This document shows, piece after piece, positions 10,760 through 21,482 of a DNA stretch of 29,163 nucleotides. The stretch covers positions 308,999 to 338,161 of the forward strand of contig MNCI01004926.1 of the NCBI GenBank assembly GCA_015680685.1. The letters run 5' to 3'. The position numbers were made by a program, and so were the translations under genes. The notes under the pieces are model-generated. The model was not told the DNA's origin. It made no database searches and was given only the letters and a program-made list of their open reading frames with translations. The stretch's first letter is position 1. Each line of letters starts with the position of its first letter. This stretch comes from Gnetum montanum (lineage: Eukaryota; Streptophyta; Gnetopsida; Gnetales; Gnetaceae).

Positions 10760-10952
10760 AAAGCTTAAAGAAACTTATGCATGCCTCATTTTAAAACTGA
10801 ACTATACTTGAAGCTTTTATTTAACTTTTTACAACTGAAAAGATAAATCTTTTTGGAGGAAAATTTCCATCAAACATAAGGTTTGGTGGTATAAAAACCT
10901 CATTCCTAACAAAACAAACAAACTGTACATTATCAAGTCCTTTGTTCATGGA

Positions 10953-13226
10953 CTATTCTTGAGATGGGAAGAGAATGGAGAGGATTACTTTGGTAGGAAT
11001 CCTCATATTTCCAACCCTCTCATAAGCAATCTCTCTATTATTTTTTGGCTTGTTGGAGTTTTCAACTTGATCCTCTTGAGATTTGTCTTCAGTAATCCTC
11101 TCATCTTCTTTCTCAAATGAATTCTCATTTTCTTGGAGTGTACAAATTTTTTTTTCAACACCTCCTTTTTCAGCCATTTTACTTATTCCATTTGAAGTAA
11201 TGTTATCAATCATGAAAGGTTCACTATAGATGTATACTTGATTCGGTTCTCCTTTCTAAGGTAGCCACATGTGAGAATAATCTATTGATATGTAACCTGA
11301 GAAATTCTTGCTCCAACTTCTACTCAATAAGAGACTATGTGAATTTGGTATATCCACCACTTGAATAGTTACTCTACTTCTGACACAGGGTTCAGAAGCA
11401 ATTTCCAATAGAACATTTGGTAATTGAACCACAATCTTCACTTTACTTTTATCCACTTGAACAATCTTCTTATTTGACTTTTTAGGAATCAAACCAAGTT
11501 TCTTACATATAGACAATGGCATTATAGTAGACGTAGCTCCAGAATCAACCAAACAATTGTGCAAGTATTTATTCTTCAATTTCATTGTCAAGAGAAAAGG
11601 AGGAGCTTCCTTATCATATGAAGTCTTTAACTTCTCATCATTATTAGATACATAACTTAACTCTGATTCTCTAACTCCCCTTTTACCTTTAATGAATTCT
11701 AAAGCCTTTCTTTGCTGATCTCCTATTTGAAGCAACTGATAAAAGCTAATATTGGCCTTGACATGTTTAAGGTCTTTAATCAAATCATACTCTCCATCAC
11801 CAATAAAGCTTGGTCTCTTTATCCATTTATTAAAAGAATAATTTGGAGTGCTTTGCTCTATTTGATTATCTTTACCTTTATTCTTATTTCTTCTATTTGG
11901 CTCAAAAGTTTTTCTCTTAGTAGATGGATTAGTAATAACATTTGGGGGTCTAGAAGTAGTTAGTCTTTCCTTAGATCGAAGACTATATCCATTTTCCTCA
12001 TTGTTATTACATTACTCATCTGAAGACATATCTTCTTCAGAACTTGATAGAGAAGAAGTATCGCTTGATCCATTGCTAGAAGATTTACTTGCATAGTGGA
12101 CACTAGATAACTCATTATCAGATTCAATATCAAGAAAATTAGACATAATGAGGTCACTTTCATCTTCATCTTCTGCTAACTGAGTGTCTTGATGTTTATG
12201 CTTTCTTCTTTTCCTTTCTTCCTTGATATTAACTCTTGCCAATGCTTTTTCAAGCTTCACTATTTTTTTAGACATATCTCTCATTAATTGTCCTTTTTCA
12301 GATCCTACTCTTTCATGTTTTTGCTCAATCTTAACATGAGATGGACCTGGTAAAGCTTTAAATTGAGCTAAATCTCACATAGGAACCATAACTCTTTCTT
12401 CTCTTTTTTGAATTGTGATATTTTCTTTAGGATTCAAGTTCAACTATTTTTCTAATTGTATAGCTTCACTGAAGTAGTCATTTAGTGTAGTCAAGTTTGG
12501 AGTTCTCCTTAACCAAATTGAAATGTTGGGGTTGACAGCCTTAAGGTAAGTTTCCTTAAGCATTTCTTCTAATGGCCTATATTGTCTTTGAAAGAGTCCA
12601 CAAATTCATTGAAACTTGATGTTAAAATCTCTAATTGACTCTTTAACTCCTTGCTTAGCTTGTATCAGCCCATAGTATAGTTGTTGTTGATCTAATTGAT
12701 TACCTAACTAGGCCAAGAAAAGATTCTTCATGTCATCCCAACTTGTAATACTATTACTTGGTAAGTTTGAATACCAAATCTGAGCCATATCCTTTAGATT
12801 TGATACAAACAACCTACAAGCTTGATCTTGATGTTGAATATTTGCATGAGCTAAAGCTAACTCAAACATGTGAATATATTCTTCAGCTAAATAAGCTTTT
12901 CCAGGAATAAAAGGCTCAGGCAAATATTTGTAAACTACCTTAGGAATATCATTGTAATTTTGAAATCCTAATGGTGTAACTCCTTGCCAAGGATTTGCCA
13001 TCCTATTCCTTTGAAATGTTGAACTCTTAGACTTTCTAGATCTTCTCTTACGAATTGATAAACCAGAGATAATGGGTGATCTTCTTGATCTTCTAGTTTT
13101 CACTCCACTACTTGTTCCCAATTCAGAAACTTTCTTTTGTTCTTCTTCTGATGAAGAATCAGTCTTAGAATCTAGAATATCTTTTGAAACTTTGAAACTT
13201 TCCAAACTATGAAATTTCTTGGTCAT
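10953..13226 (-). pseudogene. N1 gag-protease polyprotein, interrupted by stops
   Basis: Starting at the ATG at 13224-13226, one frame runs about 757 codons. Stops interrupt it at 12708-12710 (TAG), 12606-12608 (TGA), 12444-12446 (TAG), 12375-12377 (TGA), 12012-12014 (TAA) and 11256-11258 (TAG), with no frameshift needed. A basic N-terminus is followed by a retrotransposon gag domain (about 13000-12480; AYLAEEYIHMFELALAHA, IWYSNLPSNSITSWDDM), which would form the cytoplasmic particle. A charged Lys/Arg then Ser/Asp/Glu-rich linker follows (about 12280-12012), then a retropepsin-like protease with the active-site triad in LVDSGATSTIM (about 11527-11560). A Lys/Glu-rich tail ends at 10953. No CCHC zinc knuckle was seen, and RT, RNase H and integrase are absent. 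Stops at former Arg or Gln codons fit C-to-T decay. Confidence 0.85.
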
Positions 13227-13318
13227 GAACTGAAAATAGTATCTAATTCTTAAGCCTTACAAATAATTGTTGATGTACTAAAAGTATAAGGCTTATGAAC
13301 CTAGAGGCTTAATTTTCA

Positions 13319-13336
13319 GCCCTCCTTCTAGCGCCA
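13319..13336 (-). other. N1 primer-binding site
   Basis: On the minus strand, seven bases after the CCAACA terminus, the sequence reads TGGCGCTAGAAGGAGGGC. A TGG-initial string here is expected for pairing with a tRNA 3' CCA end. Which tRNA it matches was not determined. Element B has a TGGCGCTA-initial site with the same 7-base spacing. Confidence 0.65.
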
Positions 13337-14564
13337 AAAGAACTGTTGGCGACCGTTTGGGACGCGACCGCCAACGAGTGTCCTCGAACAGGATTTAGGT
13401 GCCTGCTGGTCTCTGGCAACACCAAGGCCCAGATACCTCCAAATAAACTCAGTAGTTAATGTGAGTATGTGTGTGTGCTGTTGCGGCGTGCGGTTGTGAG
13501 AAATGTAACGATTGCGTTGTGTGTAAACTACAAATGACTTACTTTAAAGAGATTCAGCCAACTTTGCCAAGTACTGTGAGTTGTTGAAAATTTCCTATTT
13601 TGTTCAACTGCCTAGTCTACGCGGTCCTTATAATACCTACTTGTAACAAATAAAATTTTGCAAAAACATTTGAGCACAACTCCGCAATCTACTCCTAATT
13701 TTCCCCAGAGAAAGAGATAGTTCCACAAGAAAACTAGAAATAGAGCAAGATTCGATGGAAATAAGCAGAAAAGAAAAGAAAGCAGATTTGTGTAGACCTC
13801 AAATATTTAAACAAGGTAAAATGACACGAGTAAACACTTCGCAATAAAGCTATCCCAAATTCAATATCTACGAATTGTTCAAACTTCCAAGGCTCAAACA
13901 AGCAATATCTTCAAGACAATCCTACTATGCTACCAAAAATTGCTGCGTAAACTACCACGTACGAGACTCCATTTTGACTAGATAATAGATGTCAACGATT
14001 GCATTCAAACAGAACCTTTAAAAGACTTGACAATTTCTGATTGAAATACCACGGGAATTCACTTTAAAGATAAAAAGAAGCTATTCTGGTCCCATCAAAA
14101 TACCAAAGATTTTCTGAACCCTCTCGACTACTGAATTGTTCAACGGCGTGACTACAAACAGAGGCTCTCTTACAACAATCCCAATAGCAGTTCCCACACG
14201 TTGCACAATAACGAAATTTACTACTAAAATGCTCTTAAGGCTTTTAAACACAAGCGCTTCTATGGCAAAATTTTAATAGAAATTTCTATCGGGCAACAAG
14301 AACAATAAGAGCAATCTAAAAATCCCAAAATTACTTGCCAAGGATCATACTATCTAAACCACTAGCTAAAAAATTTAAACAAAATAAAAAATGAAATACA
14401 TAACTCACAGGACTATGACAAAGAGTTTGAAATATTTCCTTTAGCAAGCCATCTTACAAGCAATTGTCTTTACAAATCTTCCAAGATCCCACGTGTGATG
14501 TGTGAGACCCAATGTGATCCTCAATGAGACCCCATATGATCCTTCCTCCTTGACCCCTGAAGCC

Positions 14565-14572
14565 TTTTTATA
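14565..14572 (-). promoter_or_regulatory. TATA box of N1 right LTR
   Basis: Minus-strand TATAAAAA at the position equivalent to TATAAATA in the left LTR, directly downstream of the 21-bp array. As the biological 5' LTR, this is the copy that would start genomic RNA. Confidence 0.5.
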
Positions 14573-14662
14573 GGGTTCAAAGGTAGGTAGGGAAGCTACA
14601 AAATATCTTGGGTGGTTTAACCACCATAGAGACAAAAAGGCTACGATTGACAAGTGTCTCAT

Positions 14663-14740
14663 GTAGTTGCCAAGTGTCTTCATTCATTTGCCAAGTGTCT
14701 TCACTTAGTTGCCAAGTGTCTTCATTAAGTTGCCAAGTGT
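14663..14740. repeat. 21-bp tandem array, four units (right LTR)
   Basis: Same unit as at 8808-8949, but with four copies instead of seven. The variants flanking the array match those of the left LTR, so the central GCAG/GTAG units were gained in one LTR or lost from the other. Confidence 0.88.
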
Positions 14741-15301
14741 TCACCATGGAGAGAAACAAGTTGCAGTTGACACGTGTCCCATTTAGTTGACAAGTGGCCA
14801 TTGTGGAGATAAAGAGGTTGTAGTTGACAAGTGGTCTTTGTGATGGTTATAACCATCATTTCAATTGACAAGTGTTCAATTCACATAGGACTTTGAACAA
14901 TTGTTGCACAAATTCCCTTTTTAAATCAATATTAATACTTACTTGGTACAAAACCAAGGGCATCAGCAATTAAATAATTTATATCAAAACCCAAAATAAA
15001 TGTTGTATGGTTTTTTTTCTTTTTTTAAGGGTAACTACCGATAGTGACAGAATTATGGCGATCGACTGGGATAACACAGAGAAATCACGTATTTAACTAC
15101 ATCATTGAGTGCTTTCTGTCTAGGTCTACACACCAGAAAGACTCTGGGTTTCCTCTTGAAGCAACGCAGCTCCCAAGCAATGGCAGTGGAACAAAATAAC
15201 ATAGTTTTTGATCGACGGTGCTATGTATCGGTAGCCCCGGACTTACGTAATGAAATGATGTCCCGGAGCTCTTGGTTCAAATCTTGGTGTGAATTCGTCG
15301 A

Positions 15302-15441
15302 TGCATGATAAGGTAATGGTATCCTAGCTTTACATACTTGAGATTGACTTTCTGCAAGAAATCAGGAAGCCTGCGCGAGGTTCCATTGATCTGCACTACC
15401 ACTCCATTAGCGATGGCCGATCCTTCCATGTTGTTGCTCAT
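15302..15441 (-). pseudogene. Captured fragment resembling 3-ketoacyl-CoA synthase N-terminus (right LTR)
   Basis: Copy of the 9510-9650 fragment. Here the codon at 15352-15354 is CAG, giving an uninterrupted [19 protein letters not shown], typical of the KCS N-terminus. The frame starts at the ATG at 15439-15441 and stops shortly after the conserved block, so only a truncated peptide without membrane or catalytic domains could be made. Because this copy lacks the stop, the TAG in the left LTR probably arose after insertion. Confidence 0.62.
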
Positions 15442-15534
15442 TCTATGCAACGTAGAGCGAAGCGGTTTGCTTTAATCGAATTTGGATCCATATGGAAAGA
15501 CTGATAAATTGATGAAAATAATACTAATAATGTG

Positions 15535-15946
15535 TTAATATGGTTCACAGATGCCAATGGAATGGCGTTGGTGTTGGTGAGGCCTTGAGCAAGCAAACAA
15601 GTAACCAGGCCAGGCCCTCTTCCTTTTCCTATCCGTGAGTTCCATAAAAACTGCAGTTGTTGTAACCTTTGCCGTCGCGCAGTTGAAGGAGTGTAGGTAG
15701 CTGCTGCCCTGATACTCGAAATCACCGTAATTGGACGTGTTGAATAGTGTCGTGTCTAATTCTAGTTCTGGGATTGCTGTGGAAATTCTCCACATTGACT
15801 AGGCATAATTGAATGTTACAGCCAGGAAATGAGGGCGGACCAAGCTGGGTTCCCATTGTTGTCGATAAAGTACAGTTGTCCATGGCTGTTGAACTCAGCC
15901 TACCCACATCCTGTATGTTTGGATAGAATATCTTCCGCTCCAACAA
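15535..15946 (-). other. Coding-like segment of unknown origin in right LTR U3
   Basis: Counterpart of 9751-10152 with overlapping minus-strand open frames and a number of mostly transition differences. See that entry for composition. No protein family was recognised. Confidence 0.35.
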
Positions 15947-16525
15947 GCTCGTATAAAAATCAGCGTGTAAATATCAAACTAGATCCCCACACATTAAGTT
16001 TACTCTGGCCCTTTATCCCAAACTGACAATGGCAGGTATATGGCTAATATTGCAGGGAACGTTGAAAACAGACATTCAAACAAGTTATATGATTTTCTAT
16101 GCAAACTTATAGCTATCATTATTTTGGATACGATAACTTGGTTTTTTACTAAAATATCAATAATGTCTTAAGATATCTTAAATTGTGACTTTTCAAGGGT
16201 TTCCTTCAACAAGCTAAGTGTTTGAAGTTTTGTGGATCTCAAAGGTTTCATTAACAAATTTGATTTCTCTAAAATTATCATTTCTCCAGCTGTGCATGAT
16301 CGCCATGGTTGCTCCACCTTCTCCTTGTGATGATGACTCTTAGATAACGCATAACCCAAAGACAATTTCCAGCATTCCACAAATCAAACCCAAAAAAATC
16401 TGCGACAACTGAGCACACAGACCAGACCTGCTACTACATGAATACACAGACCCTTGATTGCTTCCTTTATTGCTTGCTTCGATCTGCAAATTCCTGTTCC
16501 ATGAAGTGGCCAAAATGTGCCAACA

Positions 16526-16530
16526 GTAAC
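16526..16530. repeat. Target site duplication GTAAC, right copy (N1)
   Basis: Matches 7380-7384 and directly follows the CCAACA end of N1. Confidence 0.9.
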
Positions 16531-16956
16531 TAATAAAGCATAAACAAATAATTAATAAAGCATAAACATTTTAAACTATTGAATGCATGAAACTACTAAG
16601 TCCAAATGCTACAAGGATTGCATGAACAGTTCATCTTTATTGTCATCACGCAAATGGGCTCAGATACATCAATGCTTGAACAAAGATCCGATTGCTTTTC
16701 ATACACCTACTACAGGCACTTGGAAAATATTCTATCTCTTGTGGGAGCAAACTGCAAGAGCTTTGCTACAACTACTCAAAAAGATGCCTAAATGAGGCAG
16801 AAGGCCCTCATATTTATAGGCTGGGAAGGGTGGCTACGTAAACGGGGCTACGTCAGCAAAGGGTGGCTATGTCGACGGGCCCAAGTTGACGTGGTCATGT
16901 ATACGCGGCCCCGTATATGTGGCCTAGTTGACGCATTGACTTTTGACAATTCATCA
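16531..16956 (-). repeat. Element B: right part of 3' LTR
   Basis: AT-rich DNA resuming after N1, followed by a minus-strand TATAAATA box at 16811-16818. A GC-rich U3 with a GTATACGC motif (about 16896) follows, ending CAATTCATCA at 16956. The right end is supported by the polypurine tract that follows and by similarity to the D boundary at 3360. The left part probably lies before 7385 (tandem unit 2). Confidence 0.5.
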
Positions 16957-16966
16957 TACCCCCACG
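16957..16966 (-). other. Element B: polypurine tract
   Basis: The minus strand reads CGTGGGGGTA directly before TGATGAATTG. Just upstream on that strand is GAGGACAAGTTTTTGC, resembling the string that commonly precedes the polypurine tract in plant gypsy elements. Confidence 0.55.
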
Positions 16967-17206
16967 ATTGAGCAAAAACTTGTCCTCGAGTTACTTTAAA
17001 AGTTCGAAGGTATGGATTCCTATTTACAACACACATAACTTAAACACATAAATGACACACACATGACACAACATAAATCTACCAAGTGCCCGAGTTATAG
17101 AGGGGGACAAATTACAAAAATGGTAGTGTTAAGAGACAAAATTGAACACCTCGCTAGTCCTAGAGCCTCTGCTGTGTAGGATGATGTACAAAATTGCTAA
17201 AGGAGA

Positions 17207-20060
17207 TCACACCATCCCTGGGGGCAGTGGTTCTGACAGACCTTCTCTAGCCTCTGGCCCATGCGTTGGTGGTGGCACAGATGTCGGTAGCCCTACGGCA
17301 GCTGCAACTTCTGAAGATAGTCGGAAAGCCTCCAAGAGAGCCCTCATTTTCTCTTCTTTGCTTCTGGGGTTGTTCACGGTCTAGGCGGCTTATCCAATGT
17401 GTGTTGGAACTGGAATTTTCCAAGGGCAAGGCAGCGCTAGAATGAGTTCTTTCAAATTGACAAACCAGGCCATGAACTGTTTACGTTCGATATCGAACGC
17501 TCGGATTGATGCTTGTAGTTGTTGGTAGTCACTCATTCTTCGGGCCAGGTCCTCCGCAACGGTACTTTGGCCTTCAAGGCTTATATAGAGGACCTCGAGT
17601 TCCACATTTGCTGTTGCCAGCTTCTATTTTGTTGCCTTGTGCACCTGGAACTCTCCCTCGTATAGAGAATACGAGGTGGCCACTTGTTTCTCTAACTTTG
17701 ACCACGGTCTCCCGGCTGTGAGCATAGCCAAGTTTTCATACCGAAGGTTGGCTAACTCCATGTATTCTTTCATTTCTTCAATTTGTAGCTTCTTTAGGTG
17801 AATTTCCACTTTTTTGTAGGCGTTCAATCCATCGAAGATGGATGGCCATACATTACCTCCTTCTTAGAGCTGCTAGAGTGCTTGGTTCATCTGGGCTTTA
17901 GCAACTTAAATGTAATTTTCATTTACCTCCTTCTACAATCCCACTTGGTCCCTGTAATGATTTTTTACTCTTTCAAACTTTAGGGCCTCATTCTTCCAAG
18001 TGGCAATATTGATTGCAGACTTCTGTCACAATGCCCAAACCTCCTCCCTTGACAGATTCTGATTCTCAGTAGCCAACCTTTTCATATCTACATTCAACCT
18101 GGCTAGCTCCTCTTGCTATTGTTGGATGAAATCTTTCATGTGCTCGTTCTTTGCACCAACATTGTGCAGGCGATGAACTTCAACGGTCAGCTGCATGTTC
18201 TCCTAGCTAACCTCTGCCAAGTCCTTCTCTAAATGATACACTCAGGCGTCTGCTATGGACTTGTCTAGGATCATCGTCTCCGTTACATCCTTAACAACCT
18301 GAAGTTTAAGCTGAAGCTATTGAAAAGCTTCATTTCTGGTGACTTCGCGGTTGAGGATGGCTGGATCAGCAAGCTGGGCCCTTAATTGGGCAACCTCCAT
18401 TACCAAGCGCTGACAAGTAGCTTGAGTGACTTCTTGTTGCCCCTCCAAAACAAGGCTCTTGCCCGTTGCCGATAGTAGCTCCGATTGGGTTGCAGTGATG
18501 TTGTTCGGAAGATTGAAGACATCTAGAAGCAGTTGCTCAGTTCCTACCAGTCAATCCAACATTTCTTCATGTTGGGCTACATCCATCTTGCTACGTGAAG
18601 TTTCGGCAGACACCTGTACATCTTGTAGTCCATGGATGTTTGATACAGGTGCTACCGGTGCATTGAGAATAGTAGCAATTGTGTTAGCAACCACTTCAAC
18701 TGTAACTTCTTGTCCCTGGTGCTCATCACCAGGACCATCACCCCTTCACCATCCTCCAAGCATACCGAGAAAGTAGCAGCATTCCTTGAGATTTCAGGGA
18801 ATAACTGTTGGGTTGCAGTTGATACGTCTCGGATGCTTGGATCTGTTCTAGTTGGAATGGGTGCTCAGGAAATAGAAAATATTGGCCCTACCCTTTCAAG
18901 CAAGCTGACTAATTGTGCCACTTGCTCCAAGTGACTCATGGTAGGGCGATAGAACGAATGATCGTCTCCTCCACTAGTTCTGCTAGATGGCTCTCGCTAA
19001 CTCGAGAGCATTTCCTAGATCTCGCGGATGTATTCTGCTGTGGCTTGCGAGCCTGGATGCGTTGTTTGTTTAGGTGGTGGAGGTGGTTGTTGCTCTTCCT
19101 CTATCTGCATGGCAGTAGGAGTTTTATCTTTCATCATTTCTCACCACGAGGCAATTGGGGCACGCTGGATGATGTCGTTAGAATACAGTTCTATCCCTAC
19201 CCATTTGCACAACTTTCAGATGAGGTAGGGAAAGGGGAGAGCTCATCTTCCATGTTCGTTCTTTGCAAACTTTTTCTTAATCTCCAAAAATAATGGCTAT
19301 GGAACACTCATGGGAAATTTCCCACTCAAGGAAGCACATCCATGAGCGGAGAAGGCAATGATTTTTCTTGGTCTTACCGTTGGATTCAGATGGTAAGACG
19401 CTATCTTTGAATAGACTCTCTCTACCATGGTCAAGGAGCCAAATACCTTGCGCTCTACCCCGTAGCACCGTCTGGTCCATTGCACCTTCACCTCTGGATC
19501 AACCTGTTTAGGAATTTCCACCACATTTTCCCTAATTTCAGGCAACCCTAGAGCTTACACTATTGCTTCTGAAGAGTAAGAGACATATATGTCCTTAATT
19601 CTTACTCTTGACCCTAACTACGGATTCATCCAAAAGAGATATGTTTCTCCTAAGTACCACTCACCACTGGTTGTGATGATTGGCCACATCGGAGAGTTCT
19701 GCAATTAAAGCCTCACATCTTTTGGCACATTTTCGAGGAATGGTCCTAAATTTAACTCTTGGAGGACCGTTTGTTACACCTCGTGTGGCATGATAGCATT
19801 AAGGCAGGCTTGGGTCAAGGTGACCTCAAGCCACAGTGCTATCCCAGGAATCTCATCCCCTAGTGATTGCATGCTGGGAATCTCCTCTTTGGGAATCTGA
19901 TGGACAGATTCCACATCAAGTCGTTCGTGGAAAGGCCCAGTTGCATGGGAGCCCTCTGCATACTCTGGCGGTTACATTCCATGTCCCCTTCCTGTACGTG
20001 ACGCTTGTCCCTCGATTGTGATGGTCCTTCGTCCCTTGGGGGCCTCGATTTGGGTGCCAT
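17207..20060 (-). pseudogene. Element B: eroded large ORF, unknown protein with coiled-coil-like C-terminal half
   Basis: Begins at the ATG at 20058-20060 with a basic, disordered head (SRPPRDEGPSQSRDKR). Stops and frameshifts follow, with readable middle pieces (for example 19297-19545, PRKIIAFSAHGCASL). The C-terminal half is Glu/Gln/Leu-rich (17390-17827: QLQASIRAFDIERKQF, KKLQIEEMKEYMELANL), likely a coiled coil. It closes with an Ala/Pro-rich tail ending at the TGA at 17207-17209. It is the only ORF between the primer-binding-like site and the polypurine tract, the place normally held by gag-pol. Its build resembles the decayed ORF of element D. No protease, RT or integrase was seen. Function is unknown: it might be a gag-like particle protein or a transduced host gene. 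Reading continuity through 18000-19290 is poor. Confidence 0.45.
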
Positions 20061-20183
20061 CTAAAAACAAACATAACTGTCCGTTAGACCAAGTGATAGC
20101 CTAAAATGGTCTGTATATACCTTTTCGGTTTGACCAAGTTATGTTAATGGCATAGGCACACCGTTAAGTCTCCCGGAGTGTTA

Positions 20184-20201
20184 AGTTAGGGGTTAGCGCC
20201 A
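20184..20201 (-). other. Element B: primer-binding-site-like sequence
   Basis: The minus strand reads TGGCGCTAACCCCTAACT, seven bases after a CA dinucleotide that would end the LTR. Its start TGGCGCTA and the 7-base spacing match the N1 site. It lies about 120 bp before the ORF start. Confidence 0.45.
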
Positions 20202-20208
20202 AAGGTTT

Positions 20209-20541
20209 TGTAATTAACAACTAATTAATTAATTAATTAATTACACAAGGGCACCCCCCCCCCCACGACTAAGTGCATACCTCTGGTTGCGTAAAAAGGG
20301 CAAGGATAGGTTGATGCGGACACGCGATGGAATGTAGGTGCATTGGGAAGTGTTAGGCAGAAAAAATGGCAAAAATTCTCCTCAATTTGGACTCCAAATG
20401 ATGAAAAAATGAGAAGGTGTGATGGGTATATAAAGGGGTTGGGCGCTACATCGATGGGGCCACGTATACGCAGTGGCTGTGTATATGAGGCCCAGTATAC
20501 GCAACACTATTCACCCATAGACAAGTGTTGACCAACCCAAA
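20209..20541 (-). repeat. Element B: probable 5' LTR (right boundary uncertain)
   Basis: Starts TGTAATTAAC next to the primer-binding-like site. It holds a TAAT microsatellite (20219-20242), a run of C (about 20254-20264), a minus-strand TTTATATA box (about 20428) and a block with GTATACGC and GTATATG that resembles the U3 of the B LTR at 16890-16940. The right limit is a guess from that resemblance. An alternative is a longer LTR ending at 21582 (CA followed by TTCCCC) or at about 21827 (ATTACA, complementary to the TGTAAT start). Confidence 0.35.
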
Positions 20542-21271
20542 AAACACCCGAAATGAAAAATTTGAAAACCCAACTTGAGGCGATTGAAGTGTGGGAAAGG
20601 CTCGATCATGGCTTAGGACAAAAGGAAGGGAAGTGAGCATGAAAAAAGACAAAATTGGAGAACAAGGACTAAAAAGAACTCAAGAGAGGATGAAATCGAA
20701 CGATGGGACACCGAAAACAATCAACCAAGAAATCCAAAGGATTGGAGGCTTAATCGAAAAACCAAGAATATGCAGGTGGGTCCTCCCCATAGTAGGAAAC
20801 AGCCGTATAGCCCCTGCATACCCTCAACACCAGGGTCCATGGGCCTAGGTGCCAATAATAGGTGTCACTAGTTAAGACTCCAAACCAAGAGAAACCCGCC
20901 AAGGCATGAGAGACCTACAGAAAACACGACAAACACACAAAACATAAAAAGTGCAATGAGGTGAGTACGGAGAGAAGTGGAAATGGAAGGAGATGAGAGA
21001 ATGAAATTTCCGAGTGTCGATCACATGAAACCCCATGTGTAAGCGTGGTTAAGTGACCTAGCAGAACCTTTCCTAAGAACAGATCCAAACCATCTGCAAA
21101 TAGTGACCTTGCAGAGATAGATGAAGTCTCGACCATCCCTGAAGGAAACAAGAATGACCCCACAGAAAACCACCACTCCAGGAAACGTGAGGAGAGGGAA
21201 GTGAAATAGGACAAAGTTAGAGGAGACCAAGGAAGTCCCATAACGAATGTGTGGGGCCCATGAGAGGCGGT

Positions 21272-21482
21272 CTAAGGGGTGTGCTTTGAATTCCCACCGT
21301 GATATGTTTTTTTTCTTTTTTATTTTTCTTTTTGGGGGAACCACACCATGCAAAGATCCATGTGTGTGTGCATGCATCCAACCAAGGGGTGTGCTTTAAA
21401 TCCTTATTTTATTTCTTTGTTTTTGTTTTTTCATATTTTTTTCTTTTGAATTTTTCAATGAGGACCACACCATGCAAGGTCA
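21272..21482. repeat. Imperfect direct duplication of about 100 bp
   Basis: Two copies share an AAGGGGTGTGCTTT(G/A)AAT start, a T-rich middle and an ACCACACCATGCAA(A/G)G end. They begin at about 21275 and 21386. The T-rich middles differ in length and sequence. Confidence 0.6.

Larger units (their letters stand above)
7385..16525 (-). mobile_element. N1: non-autonomous gag-protease LTR retrotransposon with very long LTRs
   Basis: Complete by structure: 5-bp target duplications, LTRs of 3360 and 3182 bp bounded by TGTTGG and CCAACA, a polypurine tract and a primer-binding site in the right places. All of these fix a minus-strand orientation (biological 5' LTR on the right). The 2.6-kb interior (10745-13343) encodes only gag and aspartic protease. 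RT, RNase H and integrase are absent, so mobilisation would have needed enzymes from another element. LTRs make up about 72% of the 9.1-kb length, which is unusual. The two LTRs are near-identical over long stretches, with scattered differences that are mostly C/T or G/A, so the insertion is younger than the eroded elements around it. Gag and protease resemble plant Ty3/gypsy proteins; the exact lineage is undetermined. Confidence 0.9.
13344..16525 (-). repeat. N1 long terminal repeat, biological 5' LTR (right)
   Basis: Partner of 7385-10744, beginning TGTTGGCGACC and ending GTGCCAACA. On the minus strand the promoter is at 14565-14572, giving a U3 of about 1.95 kb and an R/U5 of about 1.2 kb. 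Apart from the KCS-like and coding-like segments and the repeat array listed separately, no gene content was seen. Confidence 0.92.

Noticed and set aside
18426-19293. Plus-strand frames of 116 and 126 codons
   Set aside because: They lie opposite the eroded minus-strand ORF of element B, show no family resemblance, and have composition expected of an antisense shadow.
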